Source: Verrucomicrobiota bacterium (GTDB taxonomy: Bacteria; Verrucomicrobiota; Verrucomicrobiia; Opitutales; Opitutaceae). Taken from it: DNA of 64,000 nt. Positions 33,700 to 42,540 of this stretch are shown here, piece by piece. Made by a program: the position numbers and the translations under genes. The first letter of the stretch is position 1. Every line of letters starts with the position of its first letter. Below the pieces are notes generated by a model. The model saw only the letters and a list, made by a program, of their open reading frames with translations. It was not told the origin of the DNA and did not search any database. The DNA lies in assembly GCA_023416735.1 (NCBI GenBank), contig JAEZGX010000019.1, positions 62,001 through 126,000 of the forward strand. The letters are read 5' to 3'.

Positions 33700-34611
33700 C
33701 TAGCCGTTTGTCTTGGCCGCGTGGCGCAGAGACAGCACGCGGATGATCGCACTGTTATCGAGTTCACCGAGACCCTCGGCCTCGGCGAGTTCGAGGATTG
33801 TCCGATGAGCGAGGCTCAGGGACATCGGCAGTCCGGACGCGAGTCCCGACTCCACGATGAGCCGCACGTCTTTGAGGTGCTGGGAGAGGCGTGCTTCGGG
33901 GGAGAAATCCTTCCGGATCATCTTATCGCCCTTCACATCCATCGCGCGCGAGTAGGCTGCACTGCGCCGCATGATTTTGAGGACCAGTTCAAGATCGAGC
34001 GACAGCCCCTCGGCGAAGGCGAGTCCCTCGGCGAGGGCGGCGCGGTTGAGTCCGAGCACGAGATTGGTCACCAGCTTCATCTTGGCGCCGCTGCCGCTCG
34101 GGCCGGTGTGAAACGTGGCATCGGCGAGCAGGTCGAAGATGTCCAGGCAGGCGTCGAACCCGACATGATCGCCGCCGACCATCATGACGGCGGTGCCATC
34201 ACGAATCTGCTTGCTGCTGCCGGAGATCGTGGCGTCGAGGTAATTGATTCCCTGAGCTTGGAGCGAAGCGGCGATCGCTTCGGAACTGGCGGGATCGCCG
34301 GTGGTGGTGTCGATGACGGTGGTGCCGCGGCGCAGGCTCGGGGCGTTCCGGGTGAACACGTCCGTGACTTCGCGGTGACTTGGCAGGCTGACGAGAATGC
34401 GTTCGCACGCGCCGAAAATTTCGGCGGCGTGGGCGGCGGTGGTTCCGCCGGCGCGAGAAAGTTCATTCATGCGGTCCGGGTTGATGTCGTAGCCGAGGAT
34501 GGCGCGGCCGCCGGACATGAGCCGTTGCGCGAGTTCCGAGCCGACGAGACCGAGGCCGATGATGCCGATCGGATCGGTAGAACGTCGTGAGACGAGAGAA
34601 GGCGAAGTCAT
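33700..34611 (-). CDS. NAD(P)-dependent beta-hydroxyacid dehydrogenase family protein
   Basis: A 303-residue cytoplasmic dehydrogenase related to 3-hydroxyisobutyrate and tartronate semialdehyde reductases. Residues 15-25 show the dinucleotide fold (GIIGLGLVGSELAQRL). The substrate motif DATISGSSKQIRDG replaces the usual DAPVSGG, and the catalytic Lys lies in GSGAKMKLVTN. A C-terminal helical domain (SGLASGLPMSLS) is also typical. It follows the TonB receptor by about 50 bases, with a perfect stem-loop between them. It probably handles a hydroxy-acid derived from the imported sugar. Confidence 0.87.
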   Translation of the reverse strand: MTSPSLVSRRSTDPIGIIGLGLVGSELAQRLMSGGRAILGYDINPDRMNELSRAGGTTAAHAAEIFGACERILVSLPSHREVTDVFTRNAPSLRRGTTVIDTTTGDPASSEAIAASLQAQGINYLDATISGSSKQIRDGTAVMMVGGDHVGFDACLDIFDLLADATFHTGPSGSGAKMKLVTNLVLGLNRAALAEGLAFAEGLSLDLELVLKIMRRSAAYSRAMDVKGDKMIRKDFSPEARLSQHLKDVRLIVESGLASGLPMSLSLAHRTILELAEAEGLGELDNSAIIRVLSLRHAAKTNG

Positions 34612-34623
34612 GGAGGAGAAGGA

Positions 34624-34643
34624 GCGGGGAATCTCTTCCCCGC
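34624..34643 (-). other. Perfect stem-loop between TonB receptor and dehydrogenase genes
   Basis: On the transcribed minus strand, GCGGGGAA and TTCCCCGC form a perfect 8-base stem capped by a GAGA (GNRA) tetraloop. No T tract follows, so it is more likely an mRNA-stabilising or partial attenuation element than a terminator. It lies 20 bases after the receptor stop. Confidence 0.6.
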
Positions 34644-34662
34644 GGGAATGATGATGGATAAA

Positions 34663-37602
34663 TTAGAATTCGCCTTGGACGCCGGCGGTGATGCGCATGC
34701 CGTAGATCTGGGTGTCGCGCTGGAGGCGTTCGTTGCCCTGGTATTTGGTCCGTTTCGAGTTGGTGAGGTTGTTGACGTCGAGGAACACGGAGGTGCGCGT
34801 GTGACCGATGTTATACTTGATGCTGAAATCGACGGAGGTCCGGGCGCCGTCGTATTCGCGCTGCATCGGATCGTCCTCGAAGTTGTTCAGCCGGCCGCCG
34901 TTGTAGTTGGCGGAGAGCCGGATCGTGTAGCCGTATTTGATGTAGGAGAGGCCGACGTTGCCCGAACGCTTGGTGAAGCCGGCGATGTCGTTGTGAACTT
35001 CGTCGGTGGCGTAGGTGCCGCGGCTCTCGAGGAAGGTGGCGTTGGCGTAGATGCCGAAGCCATTGAGGAAGCCGGGAAGGAAGGTGAGCTGTTGCTGATA
35101 GTTAAGCTCGAGACCGTTGACGTTCGCCCAACCGCCGTTCTTGACCGTGCGAAGCTTCCAGATGCCGTCCGCATATTTGTCGCCGAAGATCGGATACACG
35201 ATGGGGTCGCCGGGTTGAATCAGGCGGAGTTCGTCGAAGATGAATCCGGTGATTTCCTTGCGGAAGAGTCCGACCGAGATCGTGCCCACGCCCTTGAAAT
35301 AGTATTCGGCGACGAAGTCGTAGTTGTCGGAGAACTGGGGTTCGAGGTTGGGGTTGTTGACCTCGATGCGCGGGAGGTCGTCGCTGTCTTCGGGGTCCGA
35401 GTCCGTGATGTCGCGGACGCGCACGTTGGGCATGAGGCGGGTGAAGTTCGGACGACCGATGCCAGTGGAGAAGCTGGCGCGGAAGTTGAGGTTAGGCGTT
35501 GCGCTGTAGCGGAGATGCAACCCCGGGAAGGTGTTGTTGTAGCCGCCTTCGACGCGTTGCATGCCCTCGTAACGCAGAGGATCGCCCTCGGCGTAGGCTT
35601 GGTTGAGGCGCATGTTCTGACCGTAGGTTTCGGTGCGTTCGAAGCGGAGACCTCCGACCGTGGTGAGCTTTCCCGTTTTGATGGAGCCCATGAGGTAGGT
35701 GGCGTAGATCCGCTCGCCGGCGGTGAGGTCGTTGGCGAGGTCCTGTTCGATGCCGCGGCCGATGTTTTCGGTGAAGCGTTCGGAGCCGTATTCGTCGATC
35801 TCGTCGTGCACGGCATGGAGATCGGGCCACGGCCAGCGCTGGTAGCGGCCTTCAACCGGGAAAACCATGCGATCGTTTCCGTGGAAGCGGTTGAGATCGC
35901 CGATGGCGGAGGCGATCGCGGTCCAGCGCGGACGTTTGCGATCCTGGGTTTTCTCCTGGTGGCGGTAGCGCAGGCCGGTCTTGAGGTAGGTGGGCAAGCG
36001 CGTGTTGAAGGCGCGCGTGACGTTGAGTTTGCCCGCGGTCACATCGTCCCAGTTGTGATCGAAGCGCCGGTCGAGATTGTTGAATGCGCCCTTGCTATAG
36101 TCGGAGATATCGTTGCCGGCGGTCTGCGTGATAGTGGGAAAGTGAATGCTGTCCGAACGATCGATCTGATAGGTAATATTGTTGAAGCGCATCAGCATGA
36201 TTCGGCGCTCGTCGCTGCCGTGGGAGTGCGAGGTGGACAGATCGTAGTCGAAGTCCCAATCGCTGAGCTGAGTGCGGCCGCCGATCTGGACCATGTTGGT
36301 CTCGACGGTGCGGGTGCGGCCTTCGAGCTCGAAGTCGACGCGGCCGCGAAGTTCCTGCTGCTCGAAGGTAGGCGTCCCGACAGCGTTGGTGTTCGCCAGG
36401 ATGAACTTGTGCTGGGACATCTCGTCGTTGAAGTCGTTGTAGAGGACGTTCAAGAAGAGCGTGGTGCTGGGGTTCAGCTTGAAATGCAGTTTGCCGCCGA
36501 GGCCCAGACGATCGAGGAGGATGTCGTCTTCGGTGGTTTGGAAATTGTTGATGATGGCGACGGGACCATCGAGCGTCTCGTCCTTGTATTCCATGCGGGC
36601 GGCGGTGCGGGGCGAGAACGTGCGGTTGAAGCTCGCATTCGTCGTGATGGCCCACCGCTTGTCCTTACCGAGGCCGTCGCTGTAGCTGATGCTGCCGGAA
36701 GGGTGGGCTTTGGCGCGGGCGAATTCGAAAACGCCGCCACCGCCGCGGCGTGTGCCGTCGGCGGCCGAGACGTAATCCTGCAGAAAGACATTCGCACCGA
36801 GGCTGTAGCGGATGGTGCGGCCGTTGGCGTCGAAACCGCTTTTGGTCTTCAGATTAATTTTCCCGCCGATCGCGTCGGCATCCATATCGGGCGTGGGCGC
36901 CTTGATGACCTCGATGGATTCGATGGAGTTGGTGGAGACTTTATCCACCTCGAACGCGCGGCCGGTGCCGCGGCTGCTGCCGCTGGCGAGCAGGGTGCCG
37001 TCGACGGAGACGGAGTTCAGATCCGGGGAGATGCCGCGGATGCTGACCTGGTAGGTTTCGGCCTCGTCGCGCTCGGGTGAGATGCCGGACAACTTTACGA
37101 GCAGGTTGCCGACGTTGGTGTCGGCGACGTTGCCGAACGCGTCGGTGGAGACGACGGCAATGACGTTGTCGGCATTCCGTTGTTCGTTGAGCGCGGCGGC
37201 CTGTCCTTCGCGGACGGCGGAGACCTGGAATTTTTCCAGGGTGTAGATTTCCGACGTGAGCTCGACGTTTACGCTCACTTGTTCATTGGAGATCACGGTC
37301 ACCGGCAGATTTGCCGTCGTGAGGCCGGTGTAGTTTACGATGAGGGTGCGCACACCCGCTGGCACGTGATTGAGGCGGAAGGTGCCGTCTTCGGCGGTAA
37401 GCGCGAAATGCCGCTCGCTACCGGCAACCGTGACGGAGGCGCCTGCGAGCACGGCACCGCTCGCTTGGCTGCGGACGCGGCCGGTAACGGCGCCGGTGTC
37501 GGTGGATTGGGCGGAAGCAGTCGCGGCCAGGCCGAAGAGAACGCAGACAGCGCCGAATGCGGCGTGCAGCCGATGGCTCAAGAAGGGGGTAAGGAGCATC
37601 AT
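34663..37602 (-). CDS. TonB-dependent outer-membrane receptor
   Basis: A 979-residue outer-membrane transporter for energy-dependent uptake of a large substrate, probably an oligosaccharide. After the signal peptide (ending in ASAQ) comes a carboxypeptidase-regulatory-like domain (residues 36-110, VTGRVRSQASGAVLAGASV). The plug follows (DNVIAVVSTDAFGNVADTN ... PDMDADAIGG), then the barrel, ending in the C-terminal Phe of MRITAGVQGEF. No SusD-like lipoprotein is encoded nearby. An ATG pair at 37602/37599 was preferred to a GTG at 37629. It is clearly paralogous to the next receptor along its whole length. Downstream genes encode sulfatase and lyase-like enzymes. Confidence 0.93.
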   Translation of the reverse strand: MMLLTPFLSHRLHAAFGAVCVLFGLAATASAQSTDTGAVTGRVRSQASGAVLAGASVTVAGSERHFALTAEDGTFRLNHVPAGVRTLIVNYTGLTTANLPVTVISNEQVSVNVELTSEIYTLEKFQVSAVREGQAAALNEQRNADNVIAVVSTDAFGNVADTNVGNLLVKLSGISPERDEAETYQVSIRGISPDLNSVSVDGTLLASGSSRGTGRAFEVDKVSTNSIESIEVIKAPTPDMDADAIGGKINLKTKSGFDANGRTIRYSLGANVFLQDYVSAADGTRRGGGGVFEFARAKAHPSGSISYSDGLGKDKRWAITTNASFNRTFSPRTAARMEYKDETLDGPVAIINNFQTTEDDILLDRLGLGGKLHFKLNPSTTLFLNVLYNDFNDEMSQHKFILANTNAVGTPTFEQQELRGRVDFELEGRTRTVETNMVQIGGRTQLSDWDFDYDLSTSHSHGSDERRIMLMRFNNITYQIDRSDSIHFPTITQTAGNDISDYSKGAFNNLDRRFDHNWDDVTAGKLNVTRAFNTRLPTYLKTGLRYRHQEKTQDRKRPRWTAIASAIGDLNRFHGNDRMVFPVEGRYQRWPWPDLHAVHDEIDEYGSERFTENIGRGIEQDLANDLTAGERIYATYLMGSIKTGKLTTVGGLRFERTETYGQNMRLNQAYAEGDPLRYEGMQRVEGGYNNTFPGLHLRYSATPNLNFRASFSTGIGRPNFTRLMPNVRVRDITDSDPEDSDDLPRIEVNNPNLEPQFSDNYDFVAEYYFKGVGTISVGLFRKEITGFIFDELRLIQPGDPIVYPIFGDKYADGIWKLRTVKNGGWANVNGLELNYQQQLTFLPGFLNGFGIYANATFLESRGTYATDEVHNDIAGFTKRSGNVGLSYIKYGYTIRLSANYNGGRLNNFEDDPMQREYDGARTSVDFSIKYNIGHTRTSVFLDVNNLTNSKRTKYQGNERLQRDTQIYGMRITAGVQGEF

Positions 37603-37961
37603 AAGGGGAGGGGTTACAACTTGGGACACCGTAATTCATGAACTAAATGCGATGAATTACGCTTACAGTTCATGTGATGTTTTCAGGGGCCGTTCGCGTC
37701 AATACGAGAAATCGCAGGAGGAAAACTTACTTGTTGGGGCATGAACGAGCGGCTGCCTGTTATATGAACTAACATGAACAGAATTGAGCGCGTCGGACGT
37801 AAGTAGCGAGGGATATGGGCGACGAGAGCATTTAGGCGCGGTCGACCTGAACCTCGTTTGTCGGTCGCCAAAGATGGAAAGCGGGCGGGCTTAAGATGCG
37901 TTGCAAGGGGAGTGCTGTGGGCGGTGCGGATTCATTTCCGCGGCGGGAAGGGCGGGCATGA
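37603..37961. other. Intergenic region between the two TonB receptor genes
   Basis: No gene is supported. The half nearest receptor 1 is rich in GTTCAT/ATGAAC half-sites, including ATATGAACTAACATGAACAG (37762-37781). The remainder, from about 37800 to the terminator of receptor 2, shows nothing recognisable. Confidence 0.6.
37631..37660. promoter_or_regulatory. Compound inverted repeat upstream of TonB receptor 1
   Basis: GTAATTCAT (37631-37639) and ATGAATTAC (37652-37660) form a perfect 9+9 inverted repeat with a 12-base spacer. Within the left half a TTCATGAA palindrome (37635-37642) is followed by CTAA. The site begins 29 bases upstream of the receptor start codon. Further half-sites lie at 37668, 37741, 37764 and 37774. 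Confidence 0.5.
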
Positions 37962-37991
37962 AAAAGGCCGGAGCGAGAATGCTCCGGCCTC
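37962..37991 (-). terminator. Rho-independent terminator after TonB receptor 2
   Basis: On the minus strand AGGCCGGAGC and GCTCCGGCCT form a perfect 10-base stem with a 6-base loop, followed by five T (37962-37966). It lies 26 bases beyond the receptor stop and separates the two receptor transcripts. Confidence 0.9.
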
Positions 37992-38016
37992 GTGGGCAAT
38001 GAGATGATGTGGCTGC

Positions 38017-40947
38017 TTAGAACTCGCCCTTCAATCCGGCGGTGATGCGCATGCCGTAGAGCTGGGTGTTGTTCTGGAGGTCTTCGCGGCCCTTGTAACG
38101 GGTGCGCTTCGCGTTGGTGAGGTTGTTGATGTCGAGGAAGACGGAGGTCTTCCAGCGCGGCAGCGCGTAGGCGAGACTGAGATCGATGCTGGTGCGCTCG
38201 CCGTCGTAGAACTGCCGCTCGCGGATCTCGTTGTAGCCTTGGAGGCGCGGGCCGTTGTAGTTCAGTGAAGCACGCGCGGTGATGCCGTATTTGATGTAGC
38301 TGATGCCGGCGTTGGCGGAGCGCTTCGTGAAGCCTTTGATCTCGTAACGGATTTCGTTGAGCGATTCGTCGTAGGTGCCTTTCGAGTTGAGGAAGGTGCC
38401 GTTGGCGTAAACGCCGAAGCCGTCAAACGGGCTGGGGAGGAACGTGAGCTGCTGCTGGTAGCTGAGCTCGAGACCGTCGACGCGGGCCCAGCCGCCGTTG
38501 GCGGTGGTTTTGAGCGCGTAGCCTTCATACAAACCGCCGAAGCCGTTGTCGGGGCCGACGCCGACTTCGTCCCATCGCGTGAAGATGAAGTCGGTGATGT
38601 TTTTGCGGAAGACGCCAACGGTGAAGGAGCCGACGCCCTTCATGTAGTATTCGGCCGACAGGTCGAAGTTGTCCGAGAACTGAGGCTTGATGTCGGGATT
38701 GTTGATTTCGATGCGCGGGATCGGGTCGCCGGTGCCGGAGGGCGTTTCGCCGTCGTTCAGTTCGCGAACCTTGATGGCGGGAATCAGCTTCGTGAAGTTC
38801 GGCCGGCCGATGCTGGTCGAGATGCTGCCGCGGAGGATGAGGTTCGGGAGGGGCTCGTAGCGGAGATGGACGCCGGGGAAGTAGTTGGTGTAGGAGCCGT
38901 CGACGTGGCCGACGGTGCCGTAGCGGCGGGGATCGCCGGCGTCGAAGCGGAGGTCTTCGTTGACGCCGCTGCCGTAGGTTTCGGTGTGCTCCAGGCGGAC
39001 GCCGGCGAGGGAGGTCAGCTTGCCGGTTTTGATGCTGCCCATCAGGTAGGTGGAGTAGATCTTTTCGCCGGCGGTCCAGTCGTCCTTCAACGAGTTCTCG
39101 GTGGAGGTGGCTGGGTTGAACGTGTAAAGGTCGGGGCGGTTATCGAGGTCGTCGTAGATGCGTTCCATGCTCGGCCAGATCCAACGGTCGTAGCGGCCTT
39201 CGACGGGGAAGTAGCGGCGGCCGTCGTCGAGGTAGGTGTCGAGGACGGGCTTCGGGCCCGTGAACGCCCAGCGGTCGCGGTGACGGTCCTGACGTTTTTC
39301 CTGACCGCGGTAACGAAGACCGGTCTTGAGGAAGGACGGGAAGCGCGTGTTGAGATCGCGGCGGACGTTGAACTGGCCGGCGGTGACGTCGTCCCACGAG
39401 CGATACTTTTGGCGGTCGACTTCCGGCAAGGTGCCGGTCGAGAAGGCGGCGGGATTGCCGCTCGTCACCTCGAGCGTCGGGAAGTAAATGCTGTGGGTGC
39501 GATCGATGCGGAAGCCGAGATTGGGCACGCGAAGCTGGATCGCTTCGCGGTAGTCGGTGCCATAGGAGGTCGAAGTCGAAAGATCGTAATCGAACTCGTA
39601 ATCGCGCCACTTGGTGCGGCCGCCGACTTGGACCATGCCTGTCTCCACCGTGCGGATACGGTCTTCCAGTTCGATGTGGATGCGAGCGGTGAGGTCGCGA
39701 ACCATGTCGGGATTGTGCGGCTGATCGAGCGCCTGATTGATGCCTTGCAGCTTCACCTTGTGCTGCGTCATGTCGTCGTTGAAGTCATTATACATGACAT
39801 TCAGGAAGAGCATGGTGTTGTCGCTCAGCTTGAAGTTGACCTTGCCGCCGAGGCCGAGGCGATCGAGCAGGATGTCGTCCTCCGTGGTGGTGAACTCGGA
39901 ATATTTCGGAGTGGGCAGCGAGAGCGAGTTGTTGTCCCAGCCCTGGATCAGGGCGGTGCGCGGAGAGTAGGTGCGGTTGAAGCTCGCGTTGAAGGTGACG
40001 GCCCAGTGCTTGTCCTCACCGAGCACATCGGAGTAGTTGACGCTGGCGGAGGGGTGAGCTTCGGCCCGCGCGATCCCGCTGCCGCGGCGGACGCCATTTG
40101 CGCTCCGCGCGTAAGGTTGGAGGAAGATATTCGAGCCGATCGTGTAGCGGATGGTGCGACCGTTGCTGTCGAATCCGTTCTTGGTGCGGAGATTGACCTT
40201 ACCGCCGATGGCGTCGGCATCCATGTCCGGGGTCGGCGCCTTGATGACTTCGATGGATTCGATGGAGTTGGTGGAAACCTTGTCCAATTCGAAGCCGCGC
40301 ACGTTGTCGCGGGTGGTGGCGCCGGCGAGAAGGGTGCCATCGACCGAGACGGAATTCAGATCAGCTCCGATGCCGCGGATGCTAACCTGGTAGGCTTCGG
40401 CTTCGTCGCGCTCCGGCGAGATGCCGGGGAGTTTCATCAGCAAGTTGGCGACGTTGGTGTCGGCGACATTGCCGAAGGCATCCACCGACACGATGTTGAC
40501 GACATTACTGGCGTTTTTCTGCTCGTTGATCGCGGCGGCTTGGCCCTCGCGAACGACGGAAACCTGAAACGTCTCGAGGGAATAGATCTCCGATGACAGG
40601 TCGATGGAGACCTCCGCTTGCTGGTTGGCCGCGACGGTGACCGGAGTGTGCGAGGTGTTGAGTCCGGTGTAGTTGACGACGAGGTTGTGGGAACCGGCAG
40701 GAACGTGGTTGAGGCGGAAGGTGCCGTCCTCGCTGGTGCGAGCGTAGAACCGGTCCGTGCCGGAGAGGGTAACGGTTGCGCCCTGAAGGGTGCTTCCGCT
40801 GGCCTGATTGCGCACGCGACCAACGATGGTGCCGGTGTTGGCCGATTGCGCGGAGGCGATCGACGCCGACCCGAGCAGCAGGGAAAGTGCACCGAGCGCG
40901 ACGCGAGTGTAATGGCGGAGCGAATTGAGGTTGGGGGAGGGTATCAT
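38017..40947 (-). CDS. TonB-dependent outer-membrane receptor, paralogue of the adjacent one
   Basis: A 976-residue outer-membrane receptor with the same layout as the receptor at 34663-37602: signal peptide ending in ASAQ, regulatory-like domain (IVGRVRNQASGSTLQGATV), plug with PDMDADAIGGKVNL, and barrel ending MRITAGLKGEF. The plug regions are nearly identical, and divergence is concentrated in barrel loops (for example the GTGDPIPR and ATSTENS regions), as expected for duplicated receptors with different ligands. It has its own terminator, and a strong palindrome lies 28 bases upstream of the start. No SusD partner is present. Confidence 0.93.
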   Translation of the reverse strand: MIPSPNLNSLRHYTRVALGALSLLLGSASIASAQSANTGTIVGRVRNQASGSTLQGATVTLSGTDRFYARTSEDGTFRLNHVPAGSHNLVVNYTGLNTSHTPVTVAANQQAEVSIDLSSEIYSLETFQVSVVREGQAAAINEQKNASNVVNIVSVDAFGNVADTNVANLLMKLPGISPERDEAEAYQVSIRGIGADLNSVSVDGTLLAGATTRDNVRGFELDKVSTNSIESIEVIKAPTPDMDADAIGGKVNLRTKNGFDSNGRTIRYTIGSNIFLQPYARSANGVRRGSGIARAEAHPSASVNYSDVLGEDKHWAVTFNASFNRTYSPRTALIQGWDNNSLSLPTPKYSEFTTTEDDILLDRLGLGGKVNFKLSDNTMLFLNVMYNDFNDDMTQHKVKLQGINQALDQPHNPDMVRDLTARIHIELEDRIRTVETGMVQVGGRTKWRDYEFDYDLSTSTSYGTDYREAIQLRVPNLGFRIDRTHSIYFPTLEVTSGNPAAFSTGTLPEVDRQKYRSWDDVTAGQFNVRRDLNTRFPSFLKTGLRYRGQEKRQDRHRDRWAFTGPKPVLDTYLDDGRRYFPVEGRYDRWIWPSMERIYDDLDNRPDLYTFNPATSTENSLKDDWTAGEKIYSTYLMGSIKTGKLTSLAGVRLEHTETYGSGVNEDLRFDAGDPRRYGTVGHVDGSYTNYFPGVHLRYEPLPNLILRGSISTSIGRPNFTKLIPAIKVRELNDGETPSGTGDPIPRIEINNPDIKPQFSDNFDLSAEYYMKGVGSFTVGVFRKNITDFIFTRWDEVGVGPDNGFGGLYEGYALKTTANGGWARVDGLELSYQQQLTFLPSPFDGFGVYANGTFLNSKGTYDESLNEIRYEIKGFTKRSANAGISYIKYGITARASLNYNGPRLQGYNEIRERQFYDGERTSIDLSLAYALPRWKTSVFLDINNLTNAKRTRYKGREDLQNNTQLYGMRITAGLKGEF

Positions 40948-41262
40948 GGGGTTGCTGGCATTCTAGGACGTCCGAAGTTCATGAACTAACGGACATGAAT
41001 TAGGTGTTACAAACCGAAGGAAGTTCATCTCCAATGTGACCGACTCGGCGCTTTTCAACCTAAAACGACTCTTAAATGGTAAATGCAATGTCCTCAAAAT
41101 AGATCATGAACTACAATGAACGATATTTTACTTGAACGAATCGGCCGGAAGCCTGAGACCGATGCGCGGTCGTAAGAAGAGCGCGGCCGCGCGGCCGCTG
41201 TTCGGGCCGTATTTCCCCTCCTGTCGCCGCTGTCCTCACCCCCGAAACCGAACCTGCCTTCG
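40948..41262. other. Divergent intergenic region with multiple half-sites
   Basis: No gene is seen between the divergent receptor and FG-GAP genes. Besides the palindrome at 40976, it contains ATGAATTAGG (40995), GTTCAT (41023), and ATGAACTACAATGAAC (41105-41120). The stretch 41040-41140 is more AT-rich than its surroundings and is the likely location of both promoters. Confidence 0.6.
40976..40987. promoter_or_regulatory. Palindrome AGTTCATGAACT upstream of TonB receptor 2
   Basis: A perfect 12-base palindrome followed by AAC, 28 bases before the receptor start. It is the best match to the TTCATGAA candidate operator and shares ATGAACTAAC with sites at 15593 and 37764. Confidence 0.55.
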
Positions 41263-42471
41263 ATGAAAAAATCCCTTCCCGTGTGTTTACTGACGTTGAG
41301 TGTCGCGTTGTGGGCGGACGCCCGCGCGGACGTTACGTTTAAAAAAATCGTGCTGACGGAGGAGTATCTTGCCGACGGAATCAATGCCGGCGATTTCAAC
41401 CGTGATGGCCGTCTGGATGTGGTGGCGGGGCCGTATTGGTATGAAGGGCCCGAGTTCAAGACGCGGCACGCGTTTTATCCGGCGGAGCCGCAAGACCTGG
41501 AAGCGAGTCCGTCCAACAGCCTGTTTTCGTTCGTGGCGGATTTCAATGGAGACGGCTGGGACGATATTCTCGTCCTTGGCCGCGTGATGCATCACCAGGC
41601 GTTCTGGTATGAGAATCCCCAGGGCGCCGGCGGCATCTGGAAAAAGCATTTCGCGATTCACCGCGTGTTCGGCGAAGCGCCGATGTTTGTGGACATGGAC
41701 GGGGATGGTCGCCCGGAGGTGATCAGTTTTTGGGAGGATCAATGGGGATGGTGGGCGCCGAATCCGGCTGAGCCGATGAAGCCGTGGATGTTTCATCCCG
41801 TCACCGAGAAAGGGAAATTTCGCGAATACTATCACGGCTCGGGCGTGGGTGATATCAACGGCGATGGCCGCATGGACCTCGTGTTGAATGAAGGCTGGTG
41901 GGAGCAACCGGCAGAGAAAGGCGCCTGGTGGAAACATCACCCGGTGAAGTTCAGCCAGGGCCGGGGAGGCGCGCAGATCCTCGTTTATGATATCGATGGC
42001 GACGGCGACAACGACGTCGTCTCCGCGATCGATGCTCACGGTTGGGGGCTTTCGTGGTTCGAGCAGGTGAAGCGCAACAAGGATCAGATCGAGTTCGTGG
42101 AGCATCGCATGATGGGCGATCGCTCGGAGGAGGCGAAGTTCGGGGTCGCCTTCTCGCAACCGCACGCGCTTTGCCTTGGAGACCTCGACGGCGACGGGTT
42201 GACGGATGTGATCACAGGCAAGCGGCGCTGGGCGCATGGGCCGAAAGGGGACGTCGAGCCGATGGCGACGCCGGTCAATTACTGGTTTCGCCTGCAGCGT
42301 GATGGCCGTGGCGGCGCTTCGTTCACCCCGGTGTTGATCGACGATGCGTCGGCGTTGGGCACGCAAATCGAAGCGATCGATGTGACCGGCGATGGACTCC
42401 CAGATGTGCTGACGGCGTCGAAACTGGGCGCATTCATTTTCGTGCCGGAGAAGAGTTCTTCCTCCCGCTAA
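41263..42471 (+). CDS. Exported FG-GAP/VCBS repeat protein
   Basis: A 402-residue secreted protein with a signal peptide ending in DARAD. Seven calcium-binding motifs of the FG-GAP type are spread along it: DFNRDGRLD, DFNGDGWDD, DMDGDGRPE, DINGDGRMD, DIDGDGDND, DLDGDGLTD and DVTGDGLPD. That number fits a seven-bladed propeller. Proteins of this kind bind ligands or polysaccharides; a few are enzymes, but none can be named here. It is transcribed away from TonB receptor 2 and is followed by a gene for a small exported domain and a cytochrome-bearing propeller. Confidence 0.85.
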   Translation: MKKSLPVCLLTLSVALWADARADVTFKKIVLTEEYLADGINAGDFNRDGRLDVVAGPYWYEGPEFKTRHAFYPAEPQDLEASPSNSLFSFVADFNGDGWDDILVLGRVMHHQAFWYENPQGAGGIWKKHFAIHRVFGEAPMFVDMDGDGRPEVISFWEDQWGWWAPNPAEPMKPWMFHPVTEKGKFREYYHGSGVGDINGDGRMDLVLNEGWWEQPAEKGAWWKHHPVKFSQGRGGAQILVYDIDGDGDNDVVSAIDAHGWGLSWFEQVKRNKDQIEFVEHRMMGDRSEEAKFGVAFSQPHALCLGDLDGDGLTDVITGKRRWAHGPKGDVEPMATPVNYWFRLQRDGRGGASFTPVLIDDASALGTQIEAIDVTGDGLPDVLTASKLGAFIFVPEKSSSSR

Positions 42472-42540
42472 ACTGCAGCTTGGGCGCGGGGATCTCAGCC
42501 CCTTTCGGGAAACACCCGAGCGTATCCACCCATCCAATCC

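Noticed and set aside
34648..37080. Long plus-strand open frame opposite TonB receptor 1
   Set aside because: It mirrors the receptor codons, is rich in Val, Glu and Ala, and has no recognisable family. GC-rich genes commonly leave such open antisense frames.
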